Below are positions 47,849 through 59,304 of a stretch of DNA of 64,000 nucleotides, piece by piece. The stretch spans positions 1 through 64,000 of the forward strand of contig JAJXXT010000138.1 in NCBI GenBank assembly GCA_021780935.1, written 5' to 3'. The notes below the pieces were generated by a model. The model worked only from the letters and a program-made list of their open reading frames with translations, searched no databases and was not told the DNA's origin. Numbering within the stretch: position 1 is the stretch's first letter; each line of letters opens with the position of its first letter. The DNA is from Pseudomonadota bacterium (GTDB lineage Bacteria; Pseudomonadota; Alphaproteobacteria; Acetobacterales; Acetobacteraceae). Both the position numbers and the translations under genes were made by a program.

Positions 47849-48922
47849 ATGCGTTCGGGGCTCTCGGTCGGGCCGCGAGTGTTTCTCTCCGCACCCTCGG
47901 GCGGCGCGGGGTTTCGCCAGTGTCACGCGGCAAGCCTGGTGCTGCTCGCCGACGCATCGCTGCTGGTGGCCTTCTTCGCCGGCAGCGGGGAGGGTGCGGG
48001 CGACACCGCCATCTGGACCGCGCGCGGCGGGGGCGCCGGCGCGGATGCGGGCTGGCAGGCGCCGCGCCGTGTGCTCGCCGAGGCCGGGCTTGCGCATTGG
48101 AACCCAGTGCTGCACGCGGACGGCAAGCGGCTGCTGTTGTTCCACAAGGTCGGTGCCACGGTGCATAGCTGGCGGACGCGGCTTGCCGTTTCTACCGATG
48201 GCGGCAGCCGTTGGGGCGTGCCGCAGGCCCTGGTGGCGGACGATGCGGGGGCGCGCGGACCGGCCAAGAACAAATTGCTGGTCACGGGCGACGGTACCTG
48301 GCTGGCGCCCGGCTCGACCGAGGATGCGCGGCACTGGGATGCCTTCGTCGATCGCTCCACCGACCGCGGCGGCGCCTGGACGCTGGCGCCGATCCCGCTT
48401 GTCCATCGCGACCCGCCGGCGCCCGGCGGGGCGCTATGGCGCGGCCTCGCGGCGGGTGCGTTGTGGGAGAGCGATCCGGCACGGGCCTTTGCCTGGGACG
48501 GGGTGATCCAGCCGACGCTGTGGGAGAGTGCGCCGGGCATGGTTCATGCGCTGATGCGCAGCACGCGGGGCGTGGCCTATCGCAGCGACTCGCATGACGC
48601 CGGGCGGAGCTGGTGCGCCGCCTACCCGACCCCGCTTGCCAACAACAACAGCGGGCTGGATCTCGTGCGCCTGGGGGATGGGCGGCTGGTGCTCGCCTGC
48701 AACCCGGTTGGCGGAAACTGGCGGGCGCGCACGCCACTGGTGCTGCTGGTCTCGGCCGATAACGGCCAGACTTGGCGGCAGGAGGCGGTATTGGAGGATG
48801 AAGACGGCGAGTTTTCCTATCCGGCGATCATCGCCGATCCCCGGCAGGGCGGGCTGCATCTCGCCTATACCTGGAACCGCCGGGCGATCGTCTATCGCGG
48901 GGTCGGGGTCACCGCAGGCTGA
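47849..48922 (+). CDS. sialidase-like Asp-box (BNR) beta-propeller protein
   Basis: 357 aa. Four Asp-box-like turns are visible: VSTDGGSRW, RSTDRGGAW, DSHDAGRSW and VSADNGQTW, as in the six-bladed sialidase fold. Catalytic Arg and Tyr residues of true sialidases cannot be confirmed by eye. There is no signal peptide, so it is probably cytoplasmic and may act on a sugar acid delivered by the neighbouring transporter. It follows the aldolase by 16 bases and ends the cluster. Confidence 0.8.
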   Translation: MRSGLSVGPRVFLSAPSGGAGFRQCHAASLVLLADASLLVAFFAGSGEGAGDTAIWTARGGGAGADAGWQAPRRVLAEAGLAHWNPVLHADGKRLLLFHKVGATVHSWRTRLAVSTDGGSRWGVPQALVADDAGARGPAKNKLLVTGDGTWLAPGSTEDARHWDAFVDRSTDRGGAWTLAPIPLVHRDPPAPGGALWRGLAAGALWESDPARAFAWDGVIQPTLWESAPGMVHALMRSTRGVAYRSDSHDAGRSWCAAYPTPLANNNSGLDLVRLGDGRLVLACNPVGGNWRARTPLVLLVSADNGQTWRQEAVLEDEDGEFSYPAIIADPRQGGLHLAYTWNRRAIVYRGVGVTAG

Positions 48923-49080
48923 CGCCGCTGTGCGCTGTCCACGCCCAAGCCCGGCGGCGGCCCGCTGCCGCGGTCATGAATGGCTTGTCATCTGCCTGAT
49001 CTGAAATAATTTTGCCTGGAAATGGCCACGATTCCTCGCCTATATCCCGGTTTAGCATTGACATCGGAAGGATCTCCGAC

Positions 49081-49299
49081 ATGACGAATCTCAAGCGTGG
49101 TCTTCTCGTTATTCTCGCCGCGGGCTCGCTCGCGGCCTGCTCGGGTCTGACGAACACCCAGCAGCGCGTTCTCTCGGGTGGCGCCATCGGCGCCGCGGGT
49201 GGCGCTGCCATCACCGCCATCGCCGGCGGCCCGATTCTGCTCGGCACCGCGATTGGTGCCGGCGCCGGTGCCGTTGCCGGGGCCGTCACCTCGCACTGA
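49081..49299 (+). CDS. small glycine-zipper lipoprotein
   Basis: 72 aa. Signal with lipobox SLAAC (Cys about 20), then a Gly/Ala-rich zipper GGAIGAAGGAAITAIAGGPILLGTAIGAGAGAVAGAV of the 2TM glycine-zipper/OsmB type, which inserts in or lies on a membrane. Likely an outer-membrane stress lipoprotein. ATG 49081 has AAGGA about 11 bases upstream. Convergent with clpB across a stem-loop. Confidence 0.85.
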   Translation: MTNLKRGLLVILAAGSLAACSGLTNTQQRVLSGGAIGAAGGAAITAIAGGPILLGTAIGAGAGAVAGAVTSH

Positions 49300-49308
49300 C
49301 GCGCGTGA

Positions 49309-49342
49309 CGCGGCGGACGGCGCTGACCGCCCGTCCGCCGCG
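49309..49342. terminator. stem-loop between convergent genes (possible two-way terminator)
   Basis: CGCGGCGGACG (49309-49319) pairs exactly with CGTCCGCCGCG (49332-49342). It begins 10 bases after the lipoprotein stop and ends 20 bases from the clpB stop, well placed to end both transcripts. No T-tract is seen. Confidence 0.55.
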
Positions 49343-49362
49343 ACAATAAACGCCAGCCGGCC

Positions 49363-51945
<2,583 letters not shown>

Positions 51946-52048
51946 GTCCTGTCCCTTCTCGTAGGCGACTGGTGGGCCACTGGCCTTACCCCGCCCCTCA
52001 ACGAGGCGACAGGGCGGCTATCCCCATTCCGGCTATCCCGTGCCCAGG

Positions 52049-52077
52049 AAATGGGCAATGAATCCCCCCTACTCAAG
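52049..52077 (-). promoter_or_regulatory. RpoH (sigma32)-type promoter of clpB
   Basis: On the minus strand CTTGAG (52077-52072) and CCCATTT (52055-52049) stand 16 bases apart, close to the heat-shock sigma factor pattern CTTGAA...CCCATNT. The transcript would start near 52042, about 95 bases before clpB. It is consistent with heat control of clpB in alphaproteobacteria. Confidence 0.5.
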
Positions 52078-52106
52078 AGGGAGTCCCGGTGAAATGAGGT
52101 GGCGCC

Positions 52107-52862
52107 GTGCGAATTGAACGTCTCTACCGCTACCCCGTGAAGGGTCTTACCGCCGAGGCGCTGGAGGAGGCGCAGCTTGAGCCTGGACGGTCCATTCCCT
52201 GGGATCGCGCCTTCGCGCTCGCCCAGGGCGACTCCCTGTTCGACCCCGGGAATCCGGCGTGGCGGCCGAAGACGGAGTTCATGTGCCTGCGCGCCAATGC
52301 CACGATCGCGGCTCTGCGCTCCAGCTTCGACCCCATGACCGGCATGCTCCTGGTCATCGCGCCGGATGGCGGGCGGCTGCTGGAAAACGCCCTCACGCCG
52401 GAGGGGCGGGCGCGCATCGGCGACTGGCTCACCGCCTATCTCGGGCCCGAGGCGCGGGGCACGCCCGCGTTCCACTATGTCGGCGGGCATAGTTTTGGCG
52501 ATCAGAGGCAGCAAGTGATTTCGCTGATCAACCTCGCGAGCCTGGCCGATTATGAGGCGAAGCTCGGCGCGCGTCGGCACAAGCGCCGCTTCCGCGCCAA
52601 TATCTGGTTCGACGGCGCAGCCCCGATGAGCGAGCGCGGCTGGGTCGGACGCGAGCTGCTGGTGGGTGCTGCGCGCCTGCGCGTCACCCGCACCACCACG
52701 CGCTGCCCGGCGACGGAGGTGAACCCGCTGACCGCCCGGCGCGATGCCGACCCCGTTGCGGAGCTGAAACATCTCTACGGCCATGCCGATCTCGGCATCC
52801 ATGCCGAGGTGGTGGAGGCCGGCCGCATCGCGCCGGGCGACGCCATCGAGCTGCTGTCCTGA
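52107..52862 (+). CDS. MOSC domain protein
   Basis: 251 aa. N-terminal beta-barrel MRIERLYRYPVKGLTAEAL, C-terminal MOSC core FRANIWFDG, GREL and RTTTRCPATEVNPLTARRD, holding the conserved Cys that binds sulfur carried by molybdenum-cofactor-type enzymes. Could take part in sulfur transfer or N-hydroxylated base reduction (like YcbX/YiiM). GTG 52107. Divergent from clpB; an esterase gene follows 32 bases later. Confidence 0.88.
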   Translation: MRIERLYRYPVKGLTAEALEEAQLEPGRSIPWDRAFALAQGDSLFDPGNPAWRPKTEFMCLRANATIAALRSSFDPMTGMLLVIAPDGGRLLENALTPEGRARIGDWLTAYLGPEARGTPAFHYVGGHSFGDQRQQVISLINLASLADYEAKLGARRHKRRFRANIWFDGAAPMSERGWVGRELLVGAARLRVTRTTTRCPATEVNPLTARRDADPVAELKHLYGHADLGIHAEVVEAGRIAPGDAIELLS

Positions 52863-52894
52863 AACGCGTATCCTGAGGCAACGCCGGAGCGACC

Positions 52895-53839
52895 ATGAGC
52901 ACCTACCCGAACCTCGACCCCGACGCCCAGCGCGTGCTGGACATGATCCGCATGGCCGACCGCCCGCCCTATGAGACGCTGACGCCGGAGGAGGCACGGG
53001 CACTGCAGGTCGCCTCCATGCCGATCCTGCAGCCCGACAAGGTGGGGGTGGCGCAGACGCGCGACCTGGTGGCCGACGGCGTGGCCTGCCGGCTCTATCG
53101 CCCGCTCGGTTCGTCCGCCGCCGAGATCCTGCCCGGGCTCGTCTTCCTGCATGGCGGCGGCTGGATGATCGGCTCGATCGAGACCTATGACGCGGTGTGC
53201 CGCAGGCTCGCCAACGACTCAGGCGCGGCAGTCGTTTCGATAGAGTATCGTCTTGCGCCCGAGCATCGCTATCCCGCCGCGGTCGAGGATGCCGCCATCG
53301 CCATGCGCTGGATCGCGCGGGAGGCGGGCTCGCTGGGCATCGACCCGGCGCGGCTGGCGGTGGGTGGCGACAGCGCCGGCGGCAATCTCTCGGCGGTGCT
53401 GGCATTGATGGCGCGTGACGGCACCGTGCCGCCGATCGCCTTCCAGCTTCTGATCTATCCCGCGACGGACATGACGATGCGCCACCCATCCTATGCGCGC
53501 ATCACCGCGGACTTCCCGCTGACCGCGACGACGGCGCGCTGGTTCCGCGACATCTACATGCCGGACCCGGCACGCTGGACGGAGTGGCACGCCTCGCCGC
53601 TGCGCGCCGCGAGCCTGGCCGGGGTCGCGCCCGCCTTCGTGCTCACCGCCGGCCACGACCCGCTGGTGGACGAGGGTATCGCCTATGCACAGCGCCTGGA
53701 GCACGAGGGCGTGCGCACGGCGCTGCTGCACATGGCGGACCAGATGCACGGCTTCATCACCATGGGCCGCATCATCCGTGCCGCCGACGCCGCGCTGCTG
53801 CATTGCGCCACGGCGCTCCGGGCGGGACTGCGCGGATAG
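52895..53839 (+). CDS. alpha/beta hydrolase, hormone-sensitive lipase family
   Basis: 314 aa. Oxyanion motif HGGGW (86-90), nucleophile Ser160 in GGDSAGG, the acid in GHDPLVDEG and the His in MHGFI. These mark family IV esterases, which prefer short-chain acyl esters. No signal peptide. ATG 52895. Confidence 0.9.
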   Translation: MSTYPNLDPDAQRVLDMIRMADRPPYETLTPEEARALQVASMPILQPDKVGVAQTRDLVADGVACRLYRPLGSSAAEILPGLVFLHGGGWMIGSIETYDAVCRRLANDSGAAVVSIEYRLAPEHRYPAAVEDAAIAMRWIAREAGSLGIDPARLAVGGDSAGGNLSAVLALMARDGTVPPIAFQLLIYPATDMTMRHPSYARITADFPLTATTARWFRDIYMPDPARWTEWHASPLRAASLAGVAPAFVLTAGHDPLVDEGIAYAQRLEHEGVRTALLHMADQMHGFITMGRIIRAADAALLHCATALRAGLRG

Positions 53840-53869
53840 CGCCGCCGCGGGCTCGGACGGCGACCCGCC

Positions 53870-53911
53870 CGAAACCCCGACGCCGAAACCCCGGCGCCGA
53901 AACCCCGGCAC
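53870..53911. repeat. 14-bp tandem repeat, three copies
   Basis: CGAAACCCCGACGC, CGAAACCCCGGCGC and CGAAACCCCGGCAC follow directly at 53870, 53884 and 53898. They fill the space between two convergent genes. Probably slippage-derived; no function evident. Confidence 0.85.
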
Positions 53912-53915
53912 CGGT

Positions 53916-54899
53916 TCAGCCATTGCCGCCGCGTGGCGGGGCGAGCAGGCCCAGATGGTCGAACAGGTCCGCGAGCTTGGCGAAGGTCTGTCGGCGATAC
54001 GCGTCCATGTCACGGCCGCGCCAGTCGTAGAACCCCTCGCCGGTGCGCGGGCCGATGCGGCCCTCGTGCATGTTGTCCACGATCACCGGCGGCGGCTCGA
54101 AACGGGGTGCCGCCAGCGCCTCCCTGAGGTAGTTGGCGGCATAGTAAAGAATGTCGCCGCCACCATAATCGACGAACTCCAGCAGTCCCAGCACGGCGAG
54201 GCGCGGGCCGAAACCGGAACGGATGGCGGTGTCCACGGCGTCGGGCGTGGCGACCCCTTCGGTGACGATGCGCGCCGCCTCGTTCATCGCCAGCGCCTGG
54301 ATGCGCGGCACGATGAAGCCGGGGGCTGCCTTGCAGCGCACCGCGACCTTGCCTGCCTCGCGCAGCAGCGCCTCCATCCGCGTCAGCACCGCCTCGTCGG
54401 TGCCCGCACCCGGACTCACCTCGACCAGCGGGATGAGGAAGGCGGGGTTGAGCCAGTGCGTGTTGAGGAATCGTGCCGGAAACGTCACGAATTGGGCGAG
54501 TGCCTCGATGTCGAAGGTCGAGGTGGTGGAGGCGATCGGCACGCTGGCGCCGGCATGCGCCGAAATGCGGGCAAAGGCCGCCTGCTTCTGCTCCATCACC
54601 TCCGGCACGGCCTCGAACACCACGTCGGCGCGGGCGAGTGCTGTGTCGGCTGCCGCGCCGGCGGCGAGCGAGAGGCGCGCGAGCATCGCCGCCGCCTGTG
54701 CCGCATCGAGCCGGCCGATGCCGCGCATCACCTCGATGCCGTGCGCGACCTCATCGCGCGCCGCGGCGAGGGCTGTCGCGGCCTCGGAAGCTTCGCGCGG
54801 CTTCACGTCCAGCAACGCGACCTCGAACCCGGCGTGCAGAAACGCATGCGCCATGCCGCGGCCCATGCGGCCGGGGCCGACGATGGCGATGCGGGTCAT
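53916..54899 (-). CDS. 3-hydroxyacyl-CoA dehydrogenase-family protein
   Basis: 327 aa. NAD site IAIVGPGRMGRGMAHAFL (4-21); substrate half has FLNTHWLNPAFLIPLVEVSPG with the catalytic His, then PGFIVPRIQALAMNEAARIV and the C-terminal helix domain GPRLAVLGLLEFVDYGG. It oxidises a 3-hydroxy acid or its CoA ester; carnitine dehydrogenase and lambda-crystallin are close types. Last gene of a five-gene operon; ATG overlaps the preceding stop by 4 bases. Confidence 0.85.
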   Translation of the reverse strand: MTRIAIVGPGRMGRGMAHAFLHAGFEVALLDVKPREASEAATALAAARDEVAHGIEVMRGIGRLDAAQAAAMLARLSLAAGAAADTALARADVVFEAVPEVMEQKQAAFARISAHAGASVPIASTTSTFDIEALAQFVTFPARFLNTHWLNPAFLIPLVEVSPGAGTDEAVLTRMEALLREAGKVAVRCKAAPGFIVPRIQALAMNEAARIVTEGVATPDAVDTAIRSGFGPRLAVLGLLEFVDYGGGDILYYAANYLREALAAPRFEPPPVIVDNMHEGRIGPRTGEGFYDWRGRDMDAYRRQTFAKLADLFDHLGLLAPPRGGNG

Positions 54900-55987
54900 G
54901 GCGCGCCCTCCGTGAGCAGCCGGCGCAGGGTCGCGCGGTCCATGCCGGCGAGGCCCATGGCGGCGGCGGTACGGCCGGTGCGCAGGAAATCCTCGCCGAT
55001 CGCAGCACCGGCGACGGCGAGCAGGCCGCTGGCGACCGGCATCGCCACACCGGCCCAGGCACCGAGCGAGGCCAGGAGCGCCAAGCCGCACGCGACATCC
55101 TCGCGCATGTAGCGATGCGTTGCGAGGTCGATATGTTCGCGCCAGTCCGCACTGTCCACAAGCTGCGCGTGGCCGCGCCTGCCGTACATCCATTCGTCGC
55201 CATCGGCCGCGTAATGATCGGCGAGCGGGAAATGCGGCGCCCCGTAGCCCAGCGCCTCGCGCAGGCGGATGCGCTCGGCATCCAGCGCGTCGGTCACCCG
55301 GCGGATCGCCGGTTGCGTGCCCTCGTTATGGATGTCCCAGCGCTCGAAATGCTGCAACGGGCCGGCATTCATGGTGATCAGCGGCGGGTGGATGATCGGG
55401 CCCGCGTTCATCAGCGCGCCGTCGAGCCCGTCGGCCAGGCGCTCGATGGCGGGGAAGGCCGCCTCCAGAACCGGGAATGCGCTCGGCGCCAGGCGGGCCG
55501 GGTGCACGCCGGTGGGAAGCCTGGTGGCGCGCGCGCGGATGGCGATGCGCATGCCGGCAGGCGTCGGGTGCAGGCGGCACAGCCAGGGCAGGGTGCCGGC
55601 CTCGGCATAGGCGATATCCGCCTTGTTGCCGGCGGCGCGCGTCGCCTGGTCCAACAGCAGCGTGCCCCAGGTGCCGGGCGGCAGGAACACCACCTGGCCA
55701 TCGCGCAGCAGCGGCGCCAGGTGGCGCGCGAGATCGGGCTGCGCGAAGGCGGGAAGCGGCGCCACGATCAGCGCCGCGCCGCGCACGGCCTCGGCGAGGT
55801 CATCGGTGGCGGCGAAGGCCGCGTGGCGCGTGCCCTCGGCATCCAGCCGCTCGATGCCGCCGGCGGCGAGGGCGTGGGCCAGCGCAGCGCGCTCGCGCCG
55901 CCACAGCACCACCTCGTGTCCCGCCAGGGCAAGGTCCGCCGCAGCGGCGTGGCTTCCGTTGCCGCCGCCCAGAACCGCGATGCGCAT
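54896..55987 (-). CDS. opine/octopine dehydrogenase-family protein
   Basis: 363 aa. Rossmann start MRIAVLGGGNGSHAAAADLALAGHEVVLWRR, then the C-terminal helical domain with INAG-type motif MNAGPIIHPPLITMNAG, the substrate-binding region of octopine/nopaline dehydrogenases. These couple an amino acid and a 2-oxo acid or act in reverse to degrade opines. Fourth gene of the operon; 3 bases after the MetE-like gene. Confidence 0.82.
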   Translation of the reverse strand: MRIAVLGGGNGSHAAAADLALAGHEVVLWRRERAALAHALAAGGIERLDAEGTRHAAFAATDDLAEAVRGAALIVAPLPAFAQPDLARHLAPLLRDGQVVFLPPGTWGTLLLDQATRAAGNKADIAYAEAGTLPWLCRLHPTPAGMRIAIRARATRLPTGVHPARLAPSAFPVLEAAFPAIERLADGLDGALMNAGPIIHPPLITMNAGPLQHFERWDIHNEGTQPAIRRVTDALDAERIRLREALGYGAPHFPLADHYAADGDEWMYGRRGHAQLVDSADWREHIDLATHRYMREDVACGLALLASLGAWAGVAMPVASGLLAVAGAAIGEDFLRTGRTAAAMGLAGMDRATLRRLLTEGAP

Positions 55988-55990
55988 CCT

Positions 55991-57013
55991 CTAGCCTCCG
56001 TGTCGTGTGCGTGCCAGCGCGGCACCCGCCGCGAGCGCCTGCAATTTTGCCCGCGCCACGCCGCGCGCCATCGGAGCCATGCCGCAATTGGTGCAGGCGA
56101 AAATCCGGTGCGGGGCGACGTGGCGGGCGGCGAGTTCAAGCGTCGCCGCCACCTGCTCCGGTGTTTCGATCACGTCGCTCGCGACGTCGATCGCGCCTAC
56201 CAGAACGTCCTTGCCTGCAAGCAGCGCCATCAGTTCCGGCGGTACTCGTGAGTTGATGCATTCGAGCGAGACCTGGCCGATGGTGCTTTGCGCGAGTGCG
56301 GGAAACACCGCCTCGTATTGCCGCCAGGACTCGCCGAGCGTGCCCTTCCAGGCACGGTTGGCATCGATGCCGTAGCCGTAACAGATATGCACCGCGGTCG
56401 CGGCGTTGACGCCGGCGGCGGCACGCTCCAGCGCCGCCACACCCCATTCCGCCGCCTCCGCGAGGTAGACGTTGAAGGCGGGCTCATCGAACTGGATGAC
56501 ATCGATGCCATCGGCGGCGAGCGCGCGCGCCTCCTGGTTCAGCAGGTCGGCGAAGGCGTAGGCCATGCGGACACGATCGCCGTAATAGGCATCCGCCAGC
56601 GTGTCGACCAGCGTCATCGGGCCCGGCAGTGTGAACTTGATCCGCCGCTCCGTCGCGGCCCGCATGATGCGCGCCTCGGTCGCGTGCACACGCCCGCGCA
56701 GCGCGAGCGGTCCCACGACCGTCGGGCACAGCGCCTCGTAGCGGTTGTTTCGGATGCCGATTTTCTGCTTGCGCTCGAAGTCGATCCCGTCCACCTGGGC
56801 CAGGAAGCCGTGCACGAAATGCTGGCGGGATTGTTCCCCATCCGTCACGATATCGAGCCCCGCCGATTCCTGCTCCTTGAGCCAGAGCAGTGTTGCGTCG
56901 CGCTTGGCATCGGCCAGCGCATCGCCGGTGGCTCGCCATTCCGGCCATAACTTTCCGGTCTCGGCGAGCCAGGCCGGCTTGGGCAGCGAGCCCGCGATCG
57001 TCGTGGGAAACAT
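55991..57013 (-). CDS. MetE C-terminal-domain-like methyltransferase
   Basis: 340 aa, corresponding to only the C-terminal barrel of cobalamin-independent methionine synthase. Start TTIAGSLPKPAWL; zinc ligands His/Cys in VHICYGYG and Cys in FACTNCGM; QFDEPAFNVYL supports substrate binding. The lack of the N-terminal barrel means it is not classical MetE; it may be a core-MetE or transfer a methyl group from another donor. Its place in a catabolic operon with a transaminase and crotonase suggests a specialised demethylation step. ATG 57013 with a GGAGG site. Confidence 0.8.
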   Translation of the reverse strand: MFPTTIAGSLPKPAWLAETGKLWPEWRATGDALADAKRDATLLWLKEQESAGLDIVTDGEQSRQHFVHGFLAQVDGIDFERKQKIGIRNNRYEALCPTVVGPLALRGRVHATEARIMRAATERRIKFTLPGPMTLVDTLADAYYGDRVRMAYAFADLLNQEARALAADGIDVIQFDEPAFNVYLAEAAEWGVAALERAAAGVNAATAVHICYGYGIDANRAWKGTLGESWRQYEAVFPALAQSTIGQVSLECINSRVPPELMALLAGKDVLVGAIDVASDVIETPEQVAATLELAARHVAPHRIFACTNCGMAPMARGVARAKLQALAAGAALARTRHGG

Positions 57014-57025
57014 GGGAAACCTCCG

Positions 57026-57841
57026 TCAGCGGCCGCGAAACGCCGGCGCGCGCTTTTCCAGGAAGGCGGCGACCGCCTCCTCGTGATCCTCGGTGTTGTG
57101 CGCCATCCCCTGCATCAGCGCGCAGAGGTCGAGGTAGTCGGGCAGGTCCATCCGCCTAGCATAGCTCAGCAGGCGCTTGGTCATGCGCACCGTGCGCGGC
57201 GGCTTGGCGGCGAACCCCGCCGCCATTTCCCGGGCCCGGGCCAGCAGCTCGCCGGCGGGCAGCACTTCCAGCACCAGCCCGATCGCCAGCGCCTCGGCGG
57301 CGTCGATCATGCGGCCGGAGAAGGTCAGTTCCGCCGCGCGCTGATAGGGGATGCGCCGCTGCAGGAACCAGGCGCCGCCATCGCCCGGGATGATGCCGAG
57401 ATTGATGAAGCTCTCGGCGAAGGTCGCATTCGTGGCGGCGAGCCGCACGTCGCACATCGTGGCCAGGTCGCACCCGGCGCCGATCGCGGGCCCGTTCACC
57501 GCGGCGATCGAGGGAATTTCCAGCCCTGCCAGCGCCAGTGCCATGCGCTGGATGCCGGCACGGTATTTGTTCTGCACGGTATAGACATCGCCGGCGAAGG
57601 ACCCCGCCGCGCGGTCGCGCATATGCTTCACATTGCCGCCGGCCGAGAAGGCGGAGCCGGCGCCGGTCACGATCAGCACGCTGGCATTCTCGTGCGCGTT
57701 GAGCCAGGCGCAGACAGTGGCGATCTCCTCGGCGAGATGCGTGCCGGTGAGTTCGTTGCGCACGTCATGGCGATCGAGCGTGAGGGTGGCGATGCGCCCG
57801 TCGAGCTCAAGCCTGGAATCGCGAAGCTCGGGCAGGGTCAT
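57026..57841 (-). CDS. enoyl-CoA hydratase/isomerase family protein
   Basis: 271 aa crotonase-fold enzyme. Oxyanion hole residues lie in FSAGGNVKHM and NGPAIGAGCDLATMCDVRLAA; the catalytic-Glu position is around FINLGIIPGDGGAWFL (in place of the usual E-x-x-LG-x-x-P). Hydrates or isomerises an unsaturated acyl-CoA. Second gene of the operon, overlapping the aminotransferase stop by 4 bases. Confidence 0.87.
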   Translation of the reverse strand: MTLPELRDSRLELDGRIATLTLDRHDVRNELTGTHLAEEIATVCAWLNAHENASVLIVTGAGSAFSAGGNVKHMRDRAAGSFAGDVYTVQNKYRAGIQRMALALAGLEIPSIAAVNGPAIGAGCDLATMCDVRLAATNATFAESFINLGIIPGDGGAWFLQRRIPYQRAAELTFSGRMIDAAEALAIGLVLEVLPAGELLARAREMAAGFAAKPPRTVRMTKRLLSYARRMDLPDYLDLCALMQGMAHNTEDHEEAVAAFLEKRAPAFRGR

Positions 57842-59184
57842 GCCGCCCCTCGCGGCAGCGAGGCCAGCGCGTTATCGACGGCGGCGCCGAGCCGTTCGAC
57901 GATCGCGGTGATGTGCCCGGCCTGCGCGATATAAGGCGGCGCGATCACGACGTGGTCGCCGCGCTTGCCGTCGATGGTGCCGCCCATCGGATAGACCGAA
58001 AGCCCGACGTCCAGGGCGGCCTCCCGCACCCGGTCGTAGAGGCGGAATTGCGGGTCGAACGGCGCCTTCGTGCCGCGGTCGGCCACCAGTTCGATCGCCT
58101 GGAACAGGCCGCGCCCACGGATGTCGCCGACATGGGCGTGGTTGCCGAAGCGCTCCTGCAGTCCAGTCGCCAGAAGCATCCCCATGGCACGAACGTTGCC
58201 CAGCAGGTCGTCCTGCGCAATCACCTTCTGCACGGCGAGCGCCGCGGCGCAGGCCACCGGGTGCGCCTGATAGGTGTGGCCGTGCATGAAGGCGCCGGTG
58301 CCCGCCTGCAGCGCCGCGATGACGCGCCGGTGGATCAGGATGCCGCCGATCGGCTGATAGCCGCCGCCGAGGCCCTTGGCGATGACCTGGATATCGGGGT
58401 GGACGCCCTCCTGCTCCCAGGCATGCGTGGTGCCGGTGCGGCCCATGCCGCACATCACCTCATCGAGGATCAGCAGCGCGCCATGCCGGTCACAAACCGC
58501 GCGCATGGCCGGGAAATAGCCGGGCAGCGCGGTGACGCAGCCGGTGGTCGCGCCGACCACGGGCTCCGCGATGAAGGCGATCACATTCCCGGGGCCGAGG
58601 CGCTGGAACTCCGCGTCCAGCTCCGCCGCGAGCCGGCCGACATAGGCGTCGTCGGTCTCGTCCGTCTGCTGGTGGCGATAGGCGAAGCATGGCGAGACGT
58701 GGCTAAAGGCCTCGGCGAGGATCGGACCATAGGGCGCGCGGCGCATGGCGTTGCCGCCGGCCGCCAGGGCGCCGAGCGTGTTGCCGTGATAGCTGGCGCG
58801 GCGGGCGATGAAACGGGTGCGCTGCGGCTGGCCGATTTCCAGGAAATATTGCCGCGCCAGCTTCAGCGCCGCCTCCGTCCCCTCGGAGCCGGAGGAGATG
58901 AAATAGGCGTGCGACAGGCCACCCGGCTCGTGGCCGACCAGTGTCTCGGCCAGTTCCTCGGCGGCATCGTTGGTGAAGCTCGTGGTGTGCGCATAGGCGA
59001 TGGCGCGCAGTTGCGCCTCGATCGCGGCGTTGACCCTGGCGTTGTTGTGCCCGAGGCAGGAGACGGCGGCACCGCCGGAGCCATCCAGGATTCGCGCGCC
59101 GGCGGAGGTGGTCATGTACATGCCGTCGCCGCTCGCGACGCGCACCGGTTCGGCGTGGAGAGAGCGGTGCAGCAGACGGCTCAT
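57838..59184 (-). CDS. class III aminotransferase
   Basis: 448 aa PLP enzyme of the omega-transaminase family. PLP Lys270 in VIAKGLGGGYQP, Asp241 in LILDEVMCGMGRTG, the phosphate cup SSGSEGTEAAL (97-107) and SYHGNTLGAL. It transfers an amino group from a beta- or omega-amine. First gene of the five-gene minus-strand operon. ATG 59184; longer starts lie in a non-conserved extension. Confidence 0.88.
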   Translation of the reverse strand: MSRLLHRSLHAEPVRVASGDGMYMTTSAGARILDGSGGAAVSCLGHNNARVNAAIEAQLRAIAYAHTTSFTNDAAEELAETLVGHEPGGLSHAYFISSGSEGTEAALKLARQYFLEIGQPQRTRFIARRASYHGNTLGALAAGGNAMRRAPYGPILAEAFSHVSPCFAYRHQQTDETDDAYVGRLAAELDAEFQRLGPGNVIAFIAEPVVGATTGCVTALPGYFPAMRAVCDRHGALLILDEVMCGMGRTGTTHAWEQEGVHPDIQVIAKGLGGGYQPIGGILIHRRVIAALQAGTGAFMHGHTYQAHPVACAAALAVQKVIAQDDLLGNVRAMGMLLATGLQERFGNHAHVGDIRGRGLFQAIELVADRGTKAPFDPQFRLYDRVREAALDVGLSVYPMGGTIDGKRGDHVVIAPPYIAQAGHITAIVERLGAAVDNALASLPRGAA

Positions 59185-59304
59185 GGCACGGGATTCCTCC
59201 TGGCGGTAGCGGACGAGCGGCGGCCGGTCTGGCCGCCGGCCGATGACCCCGGCGATTTCTCGTCCAGGTGGCGGGCCCGGCCAGGTTTCCGGTTCGTGTC
59301 GTTC

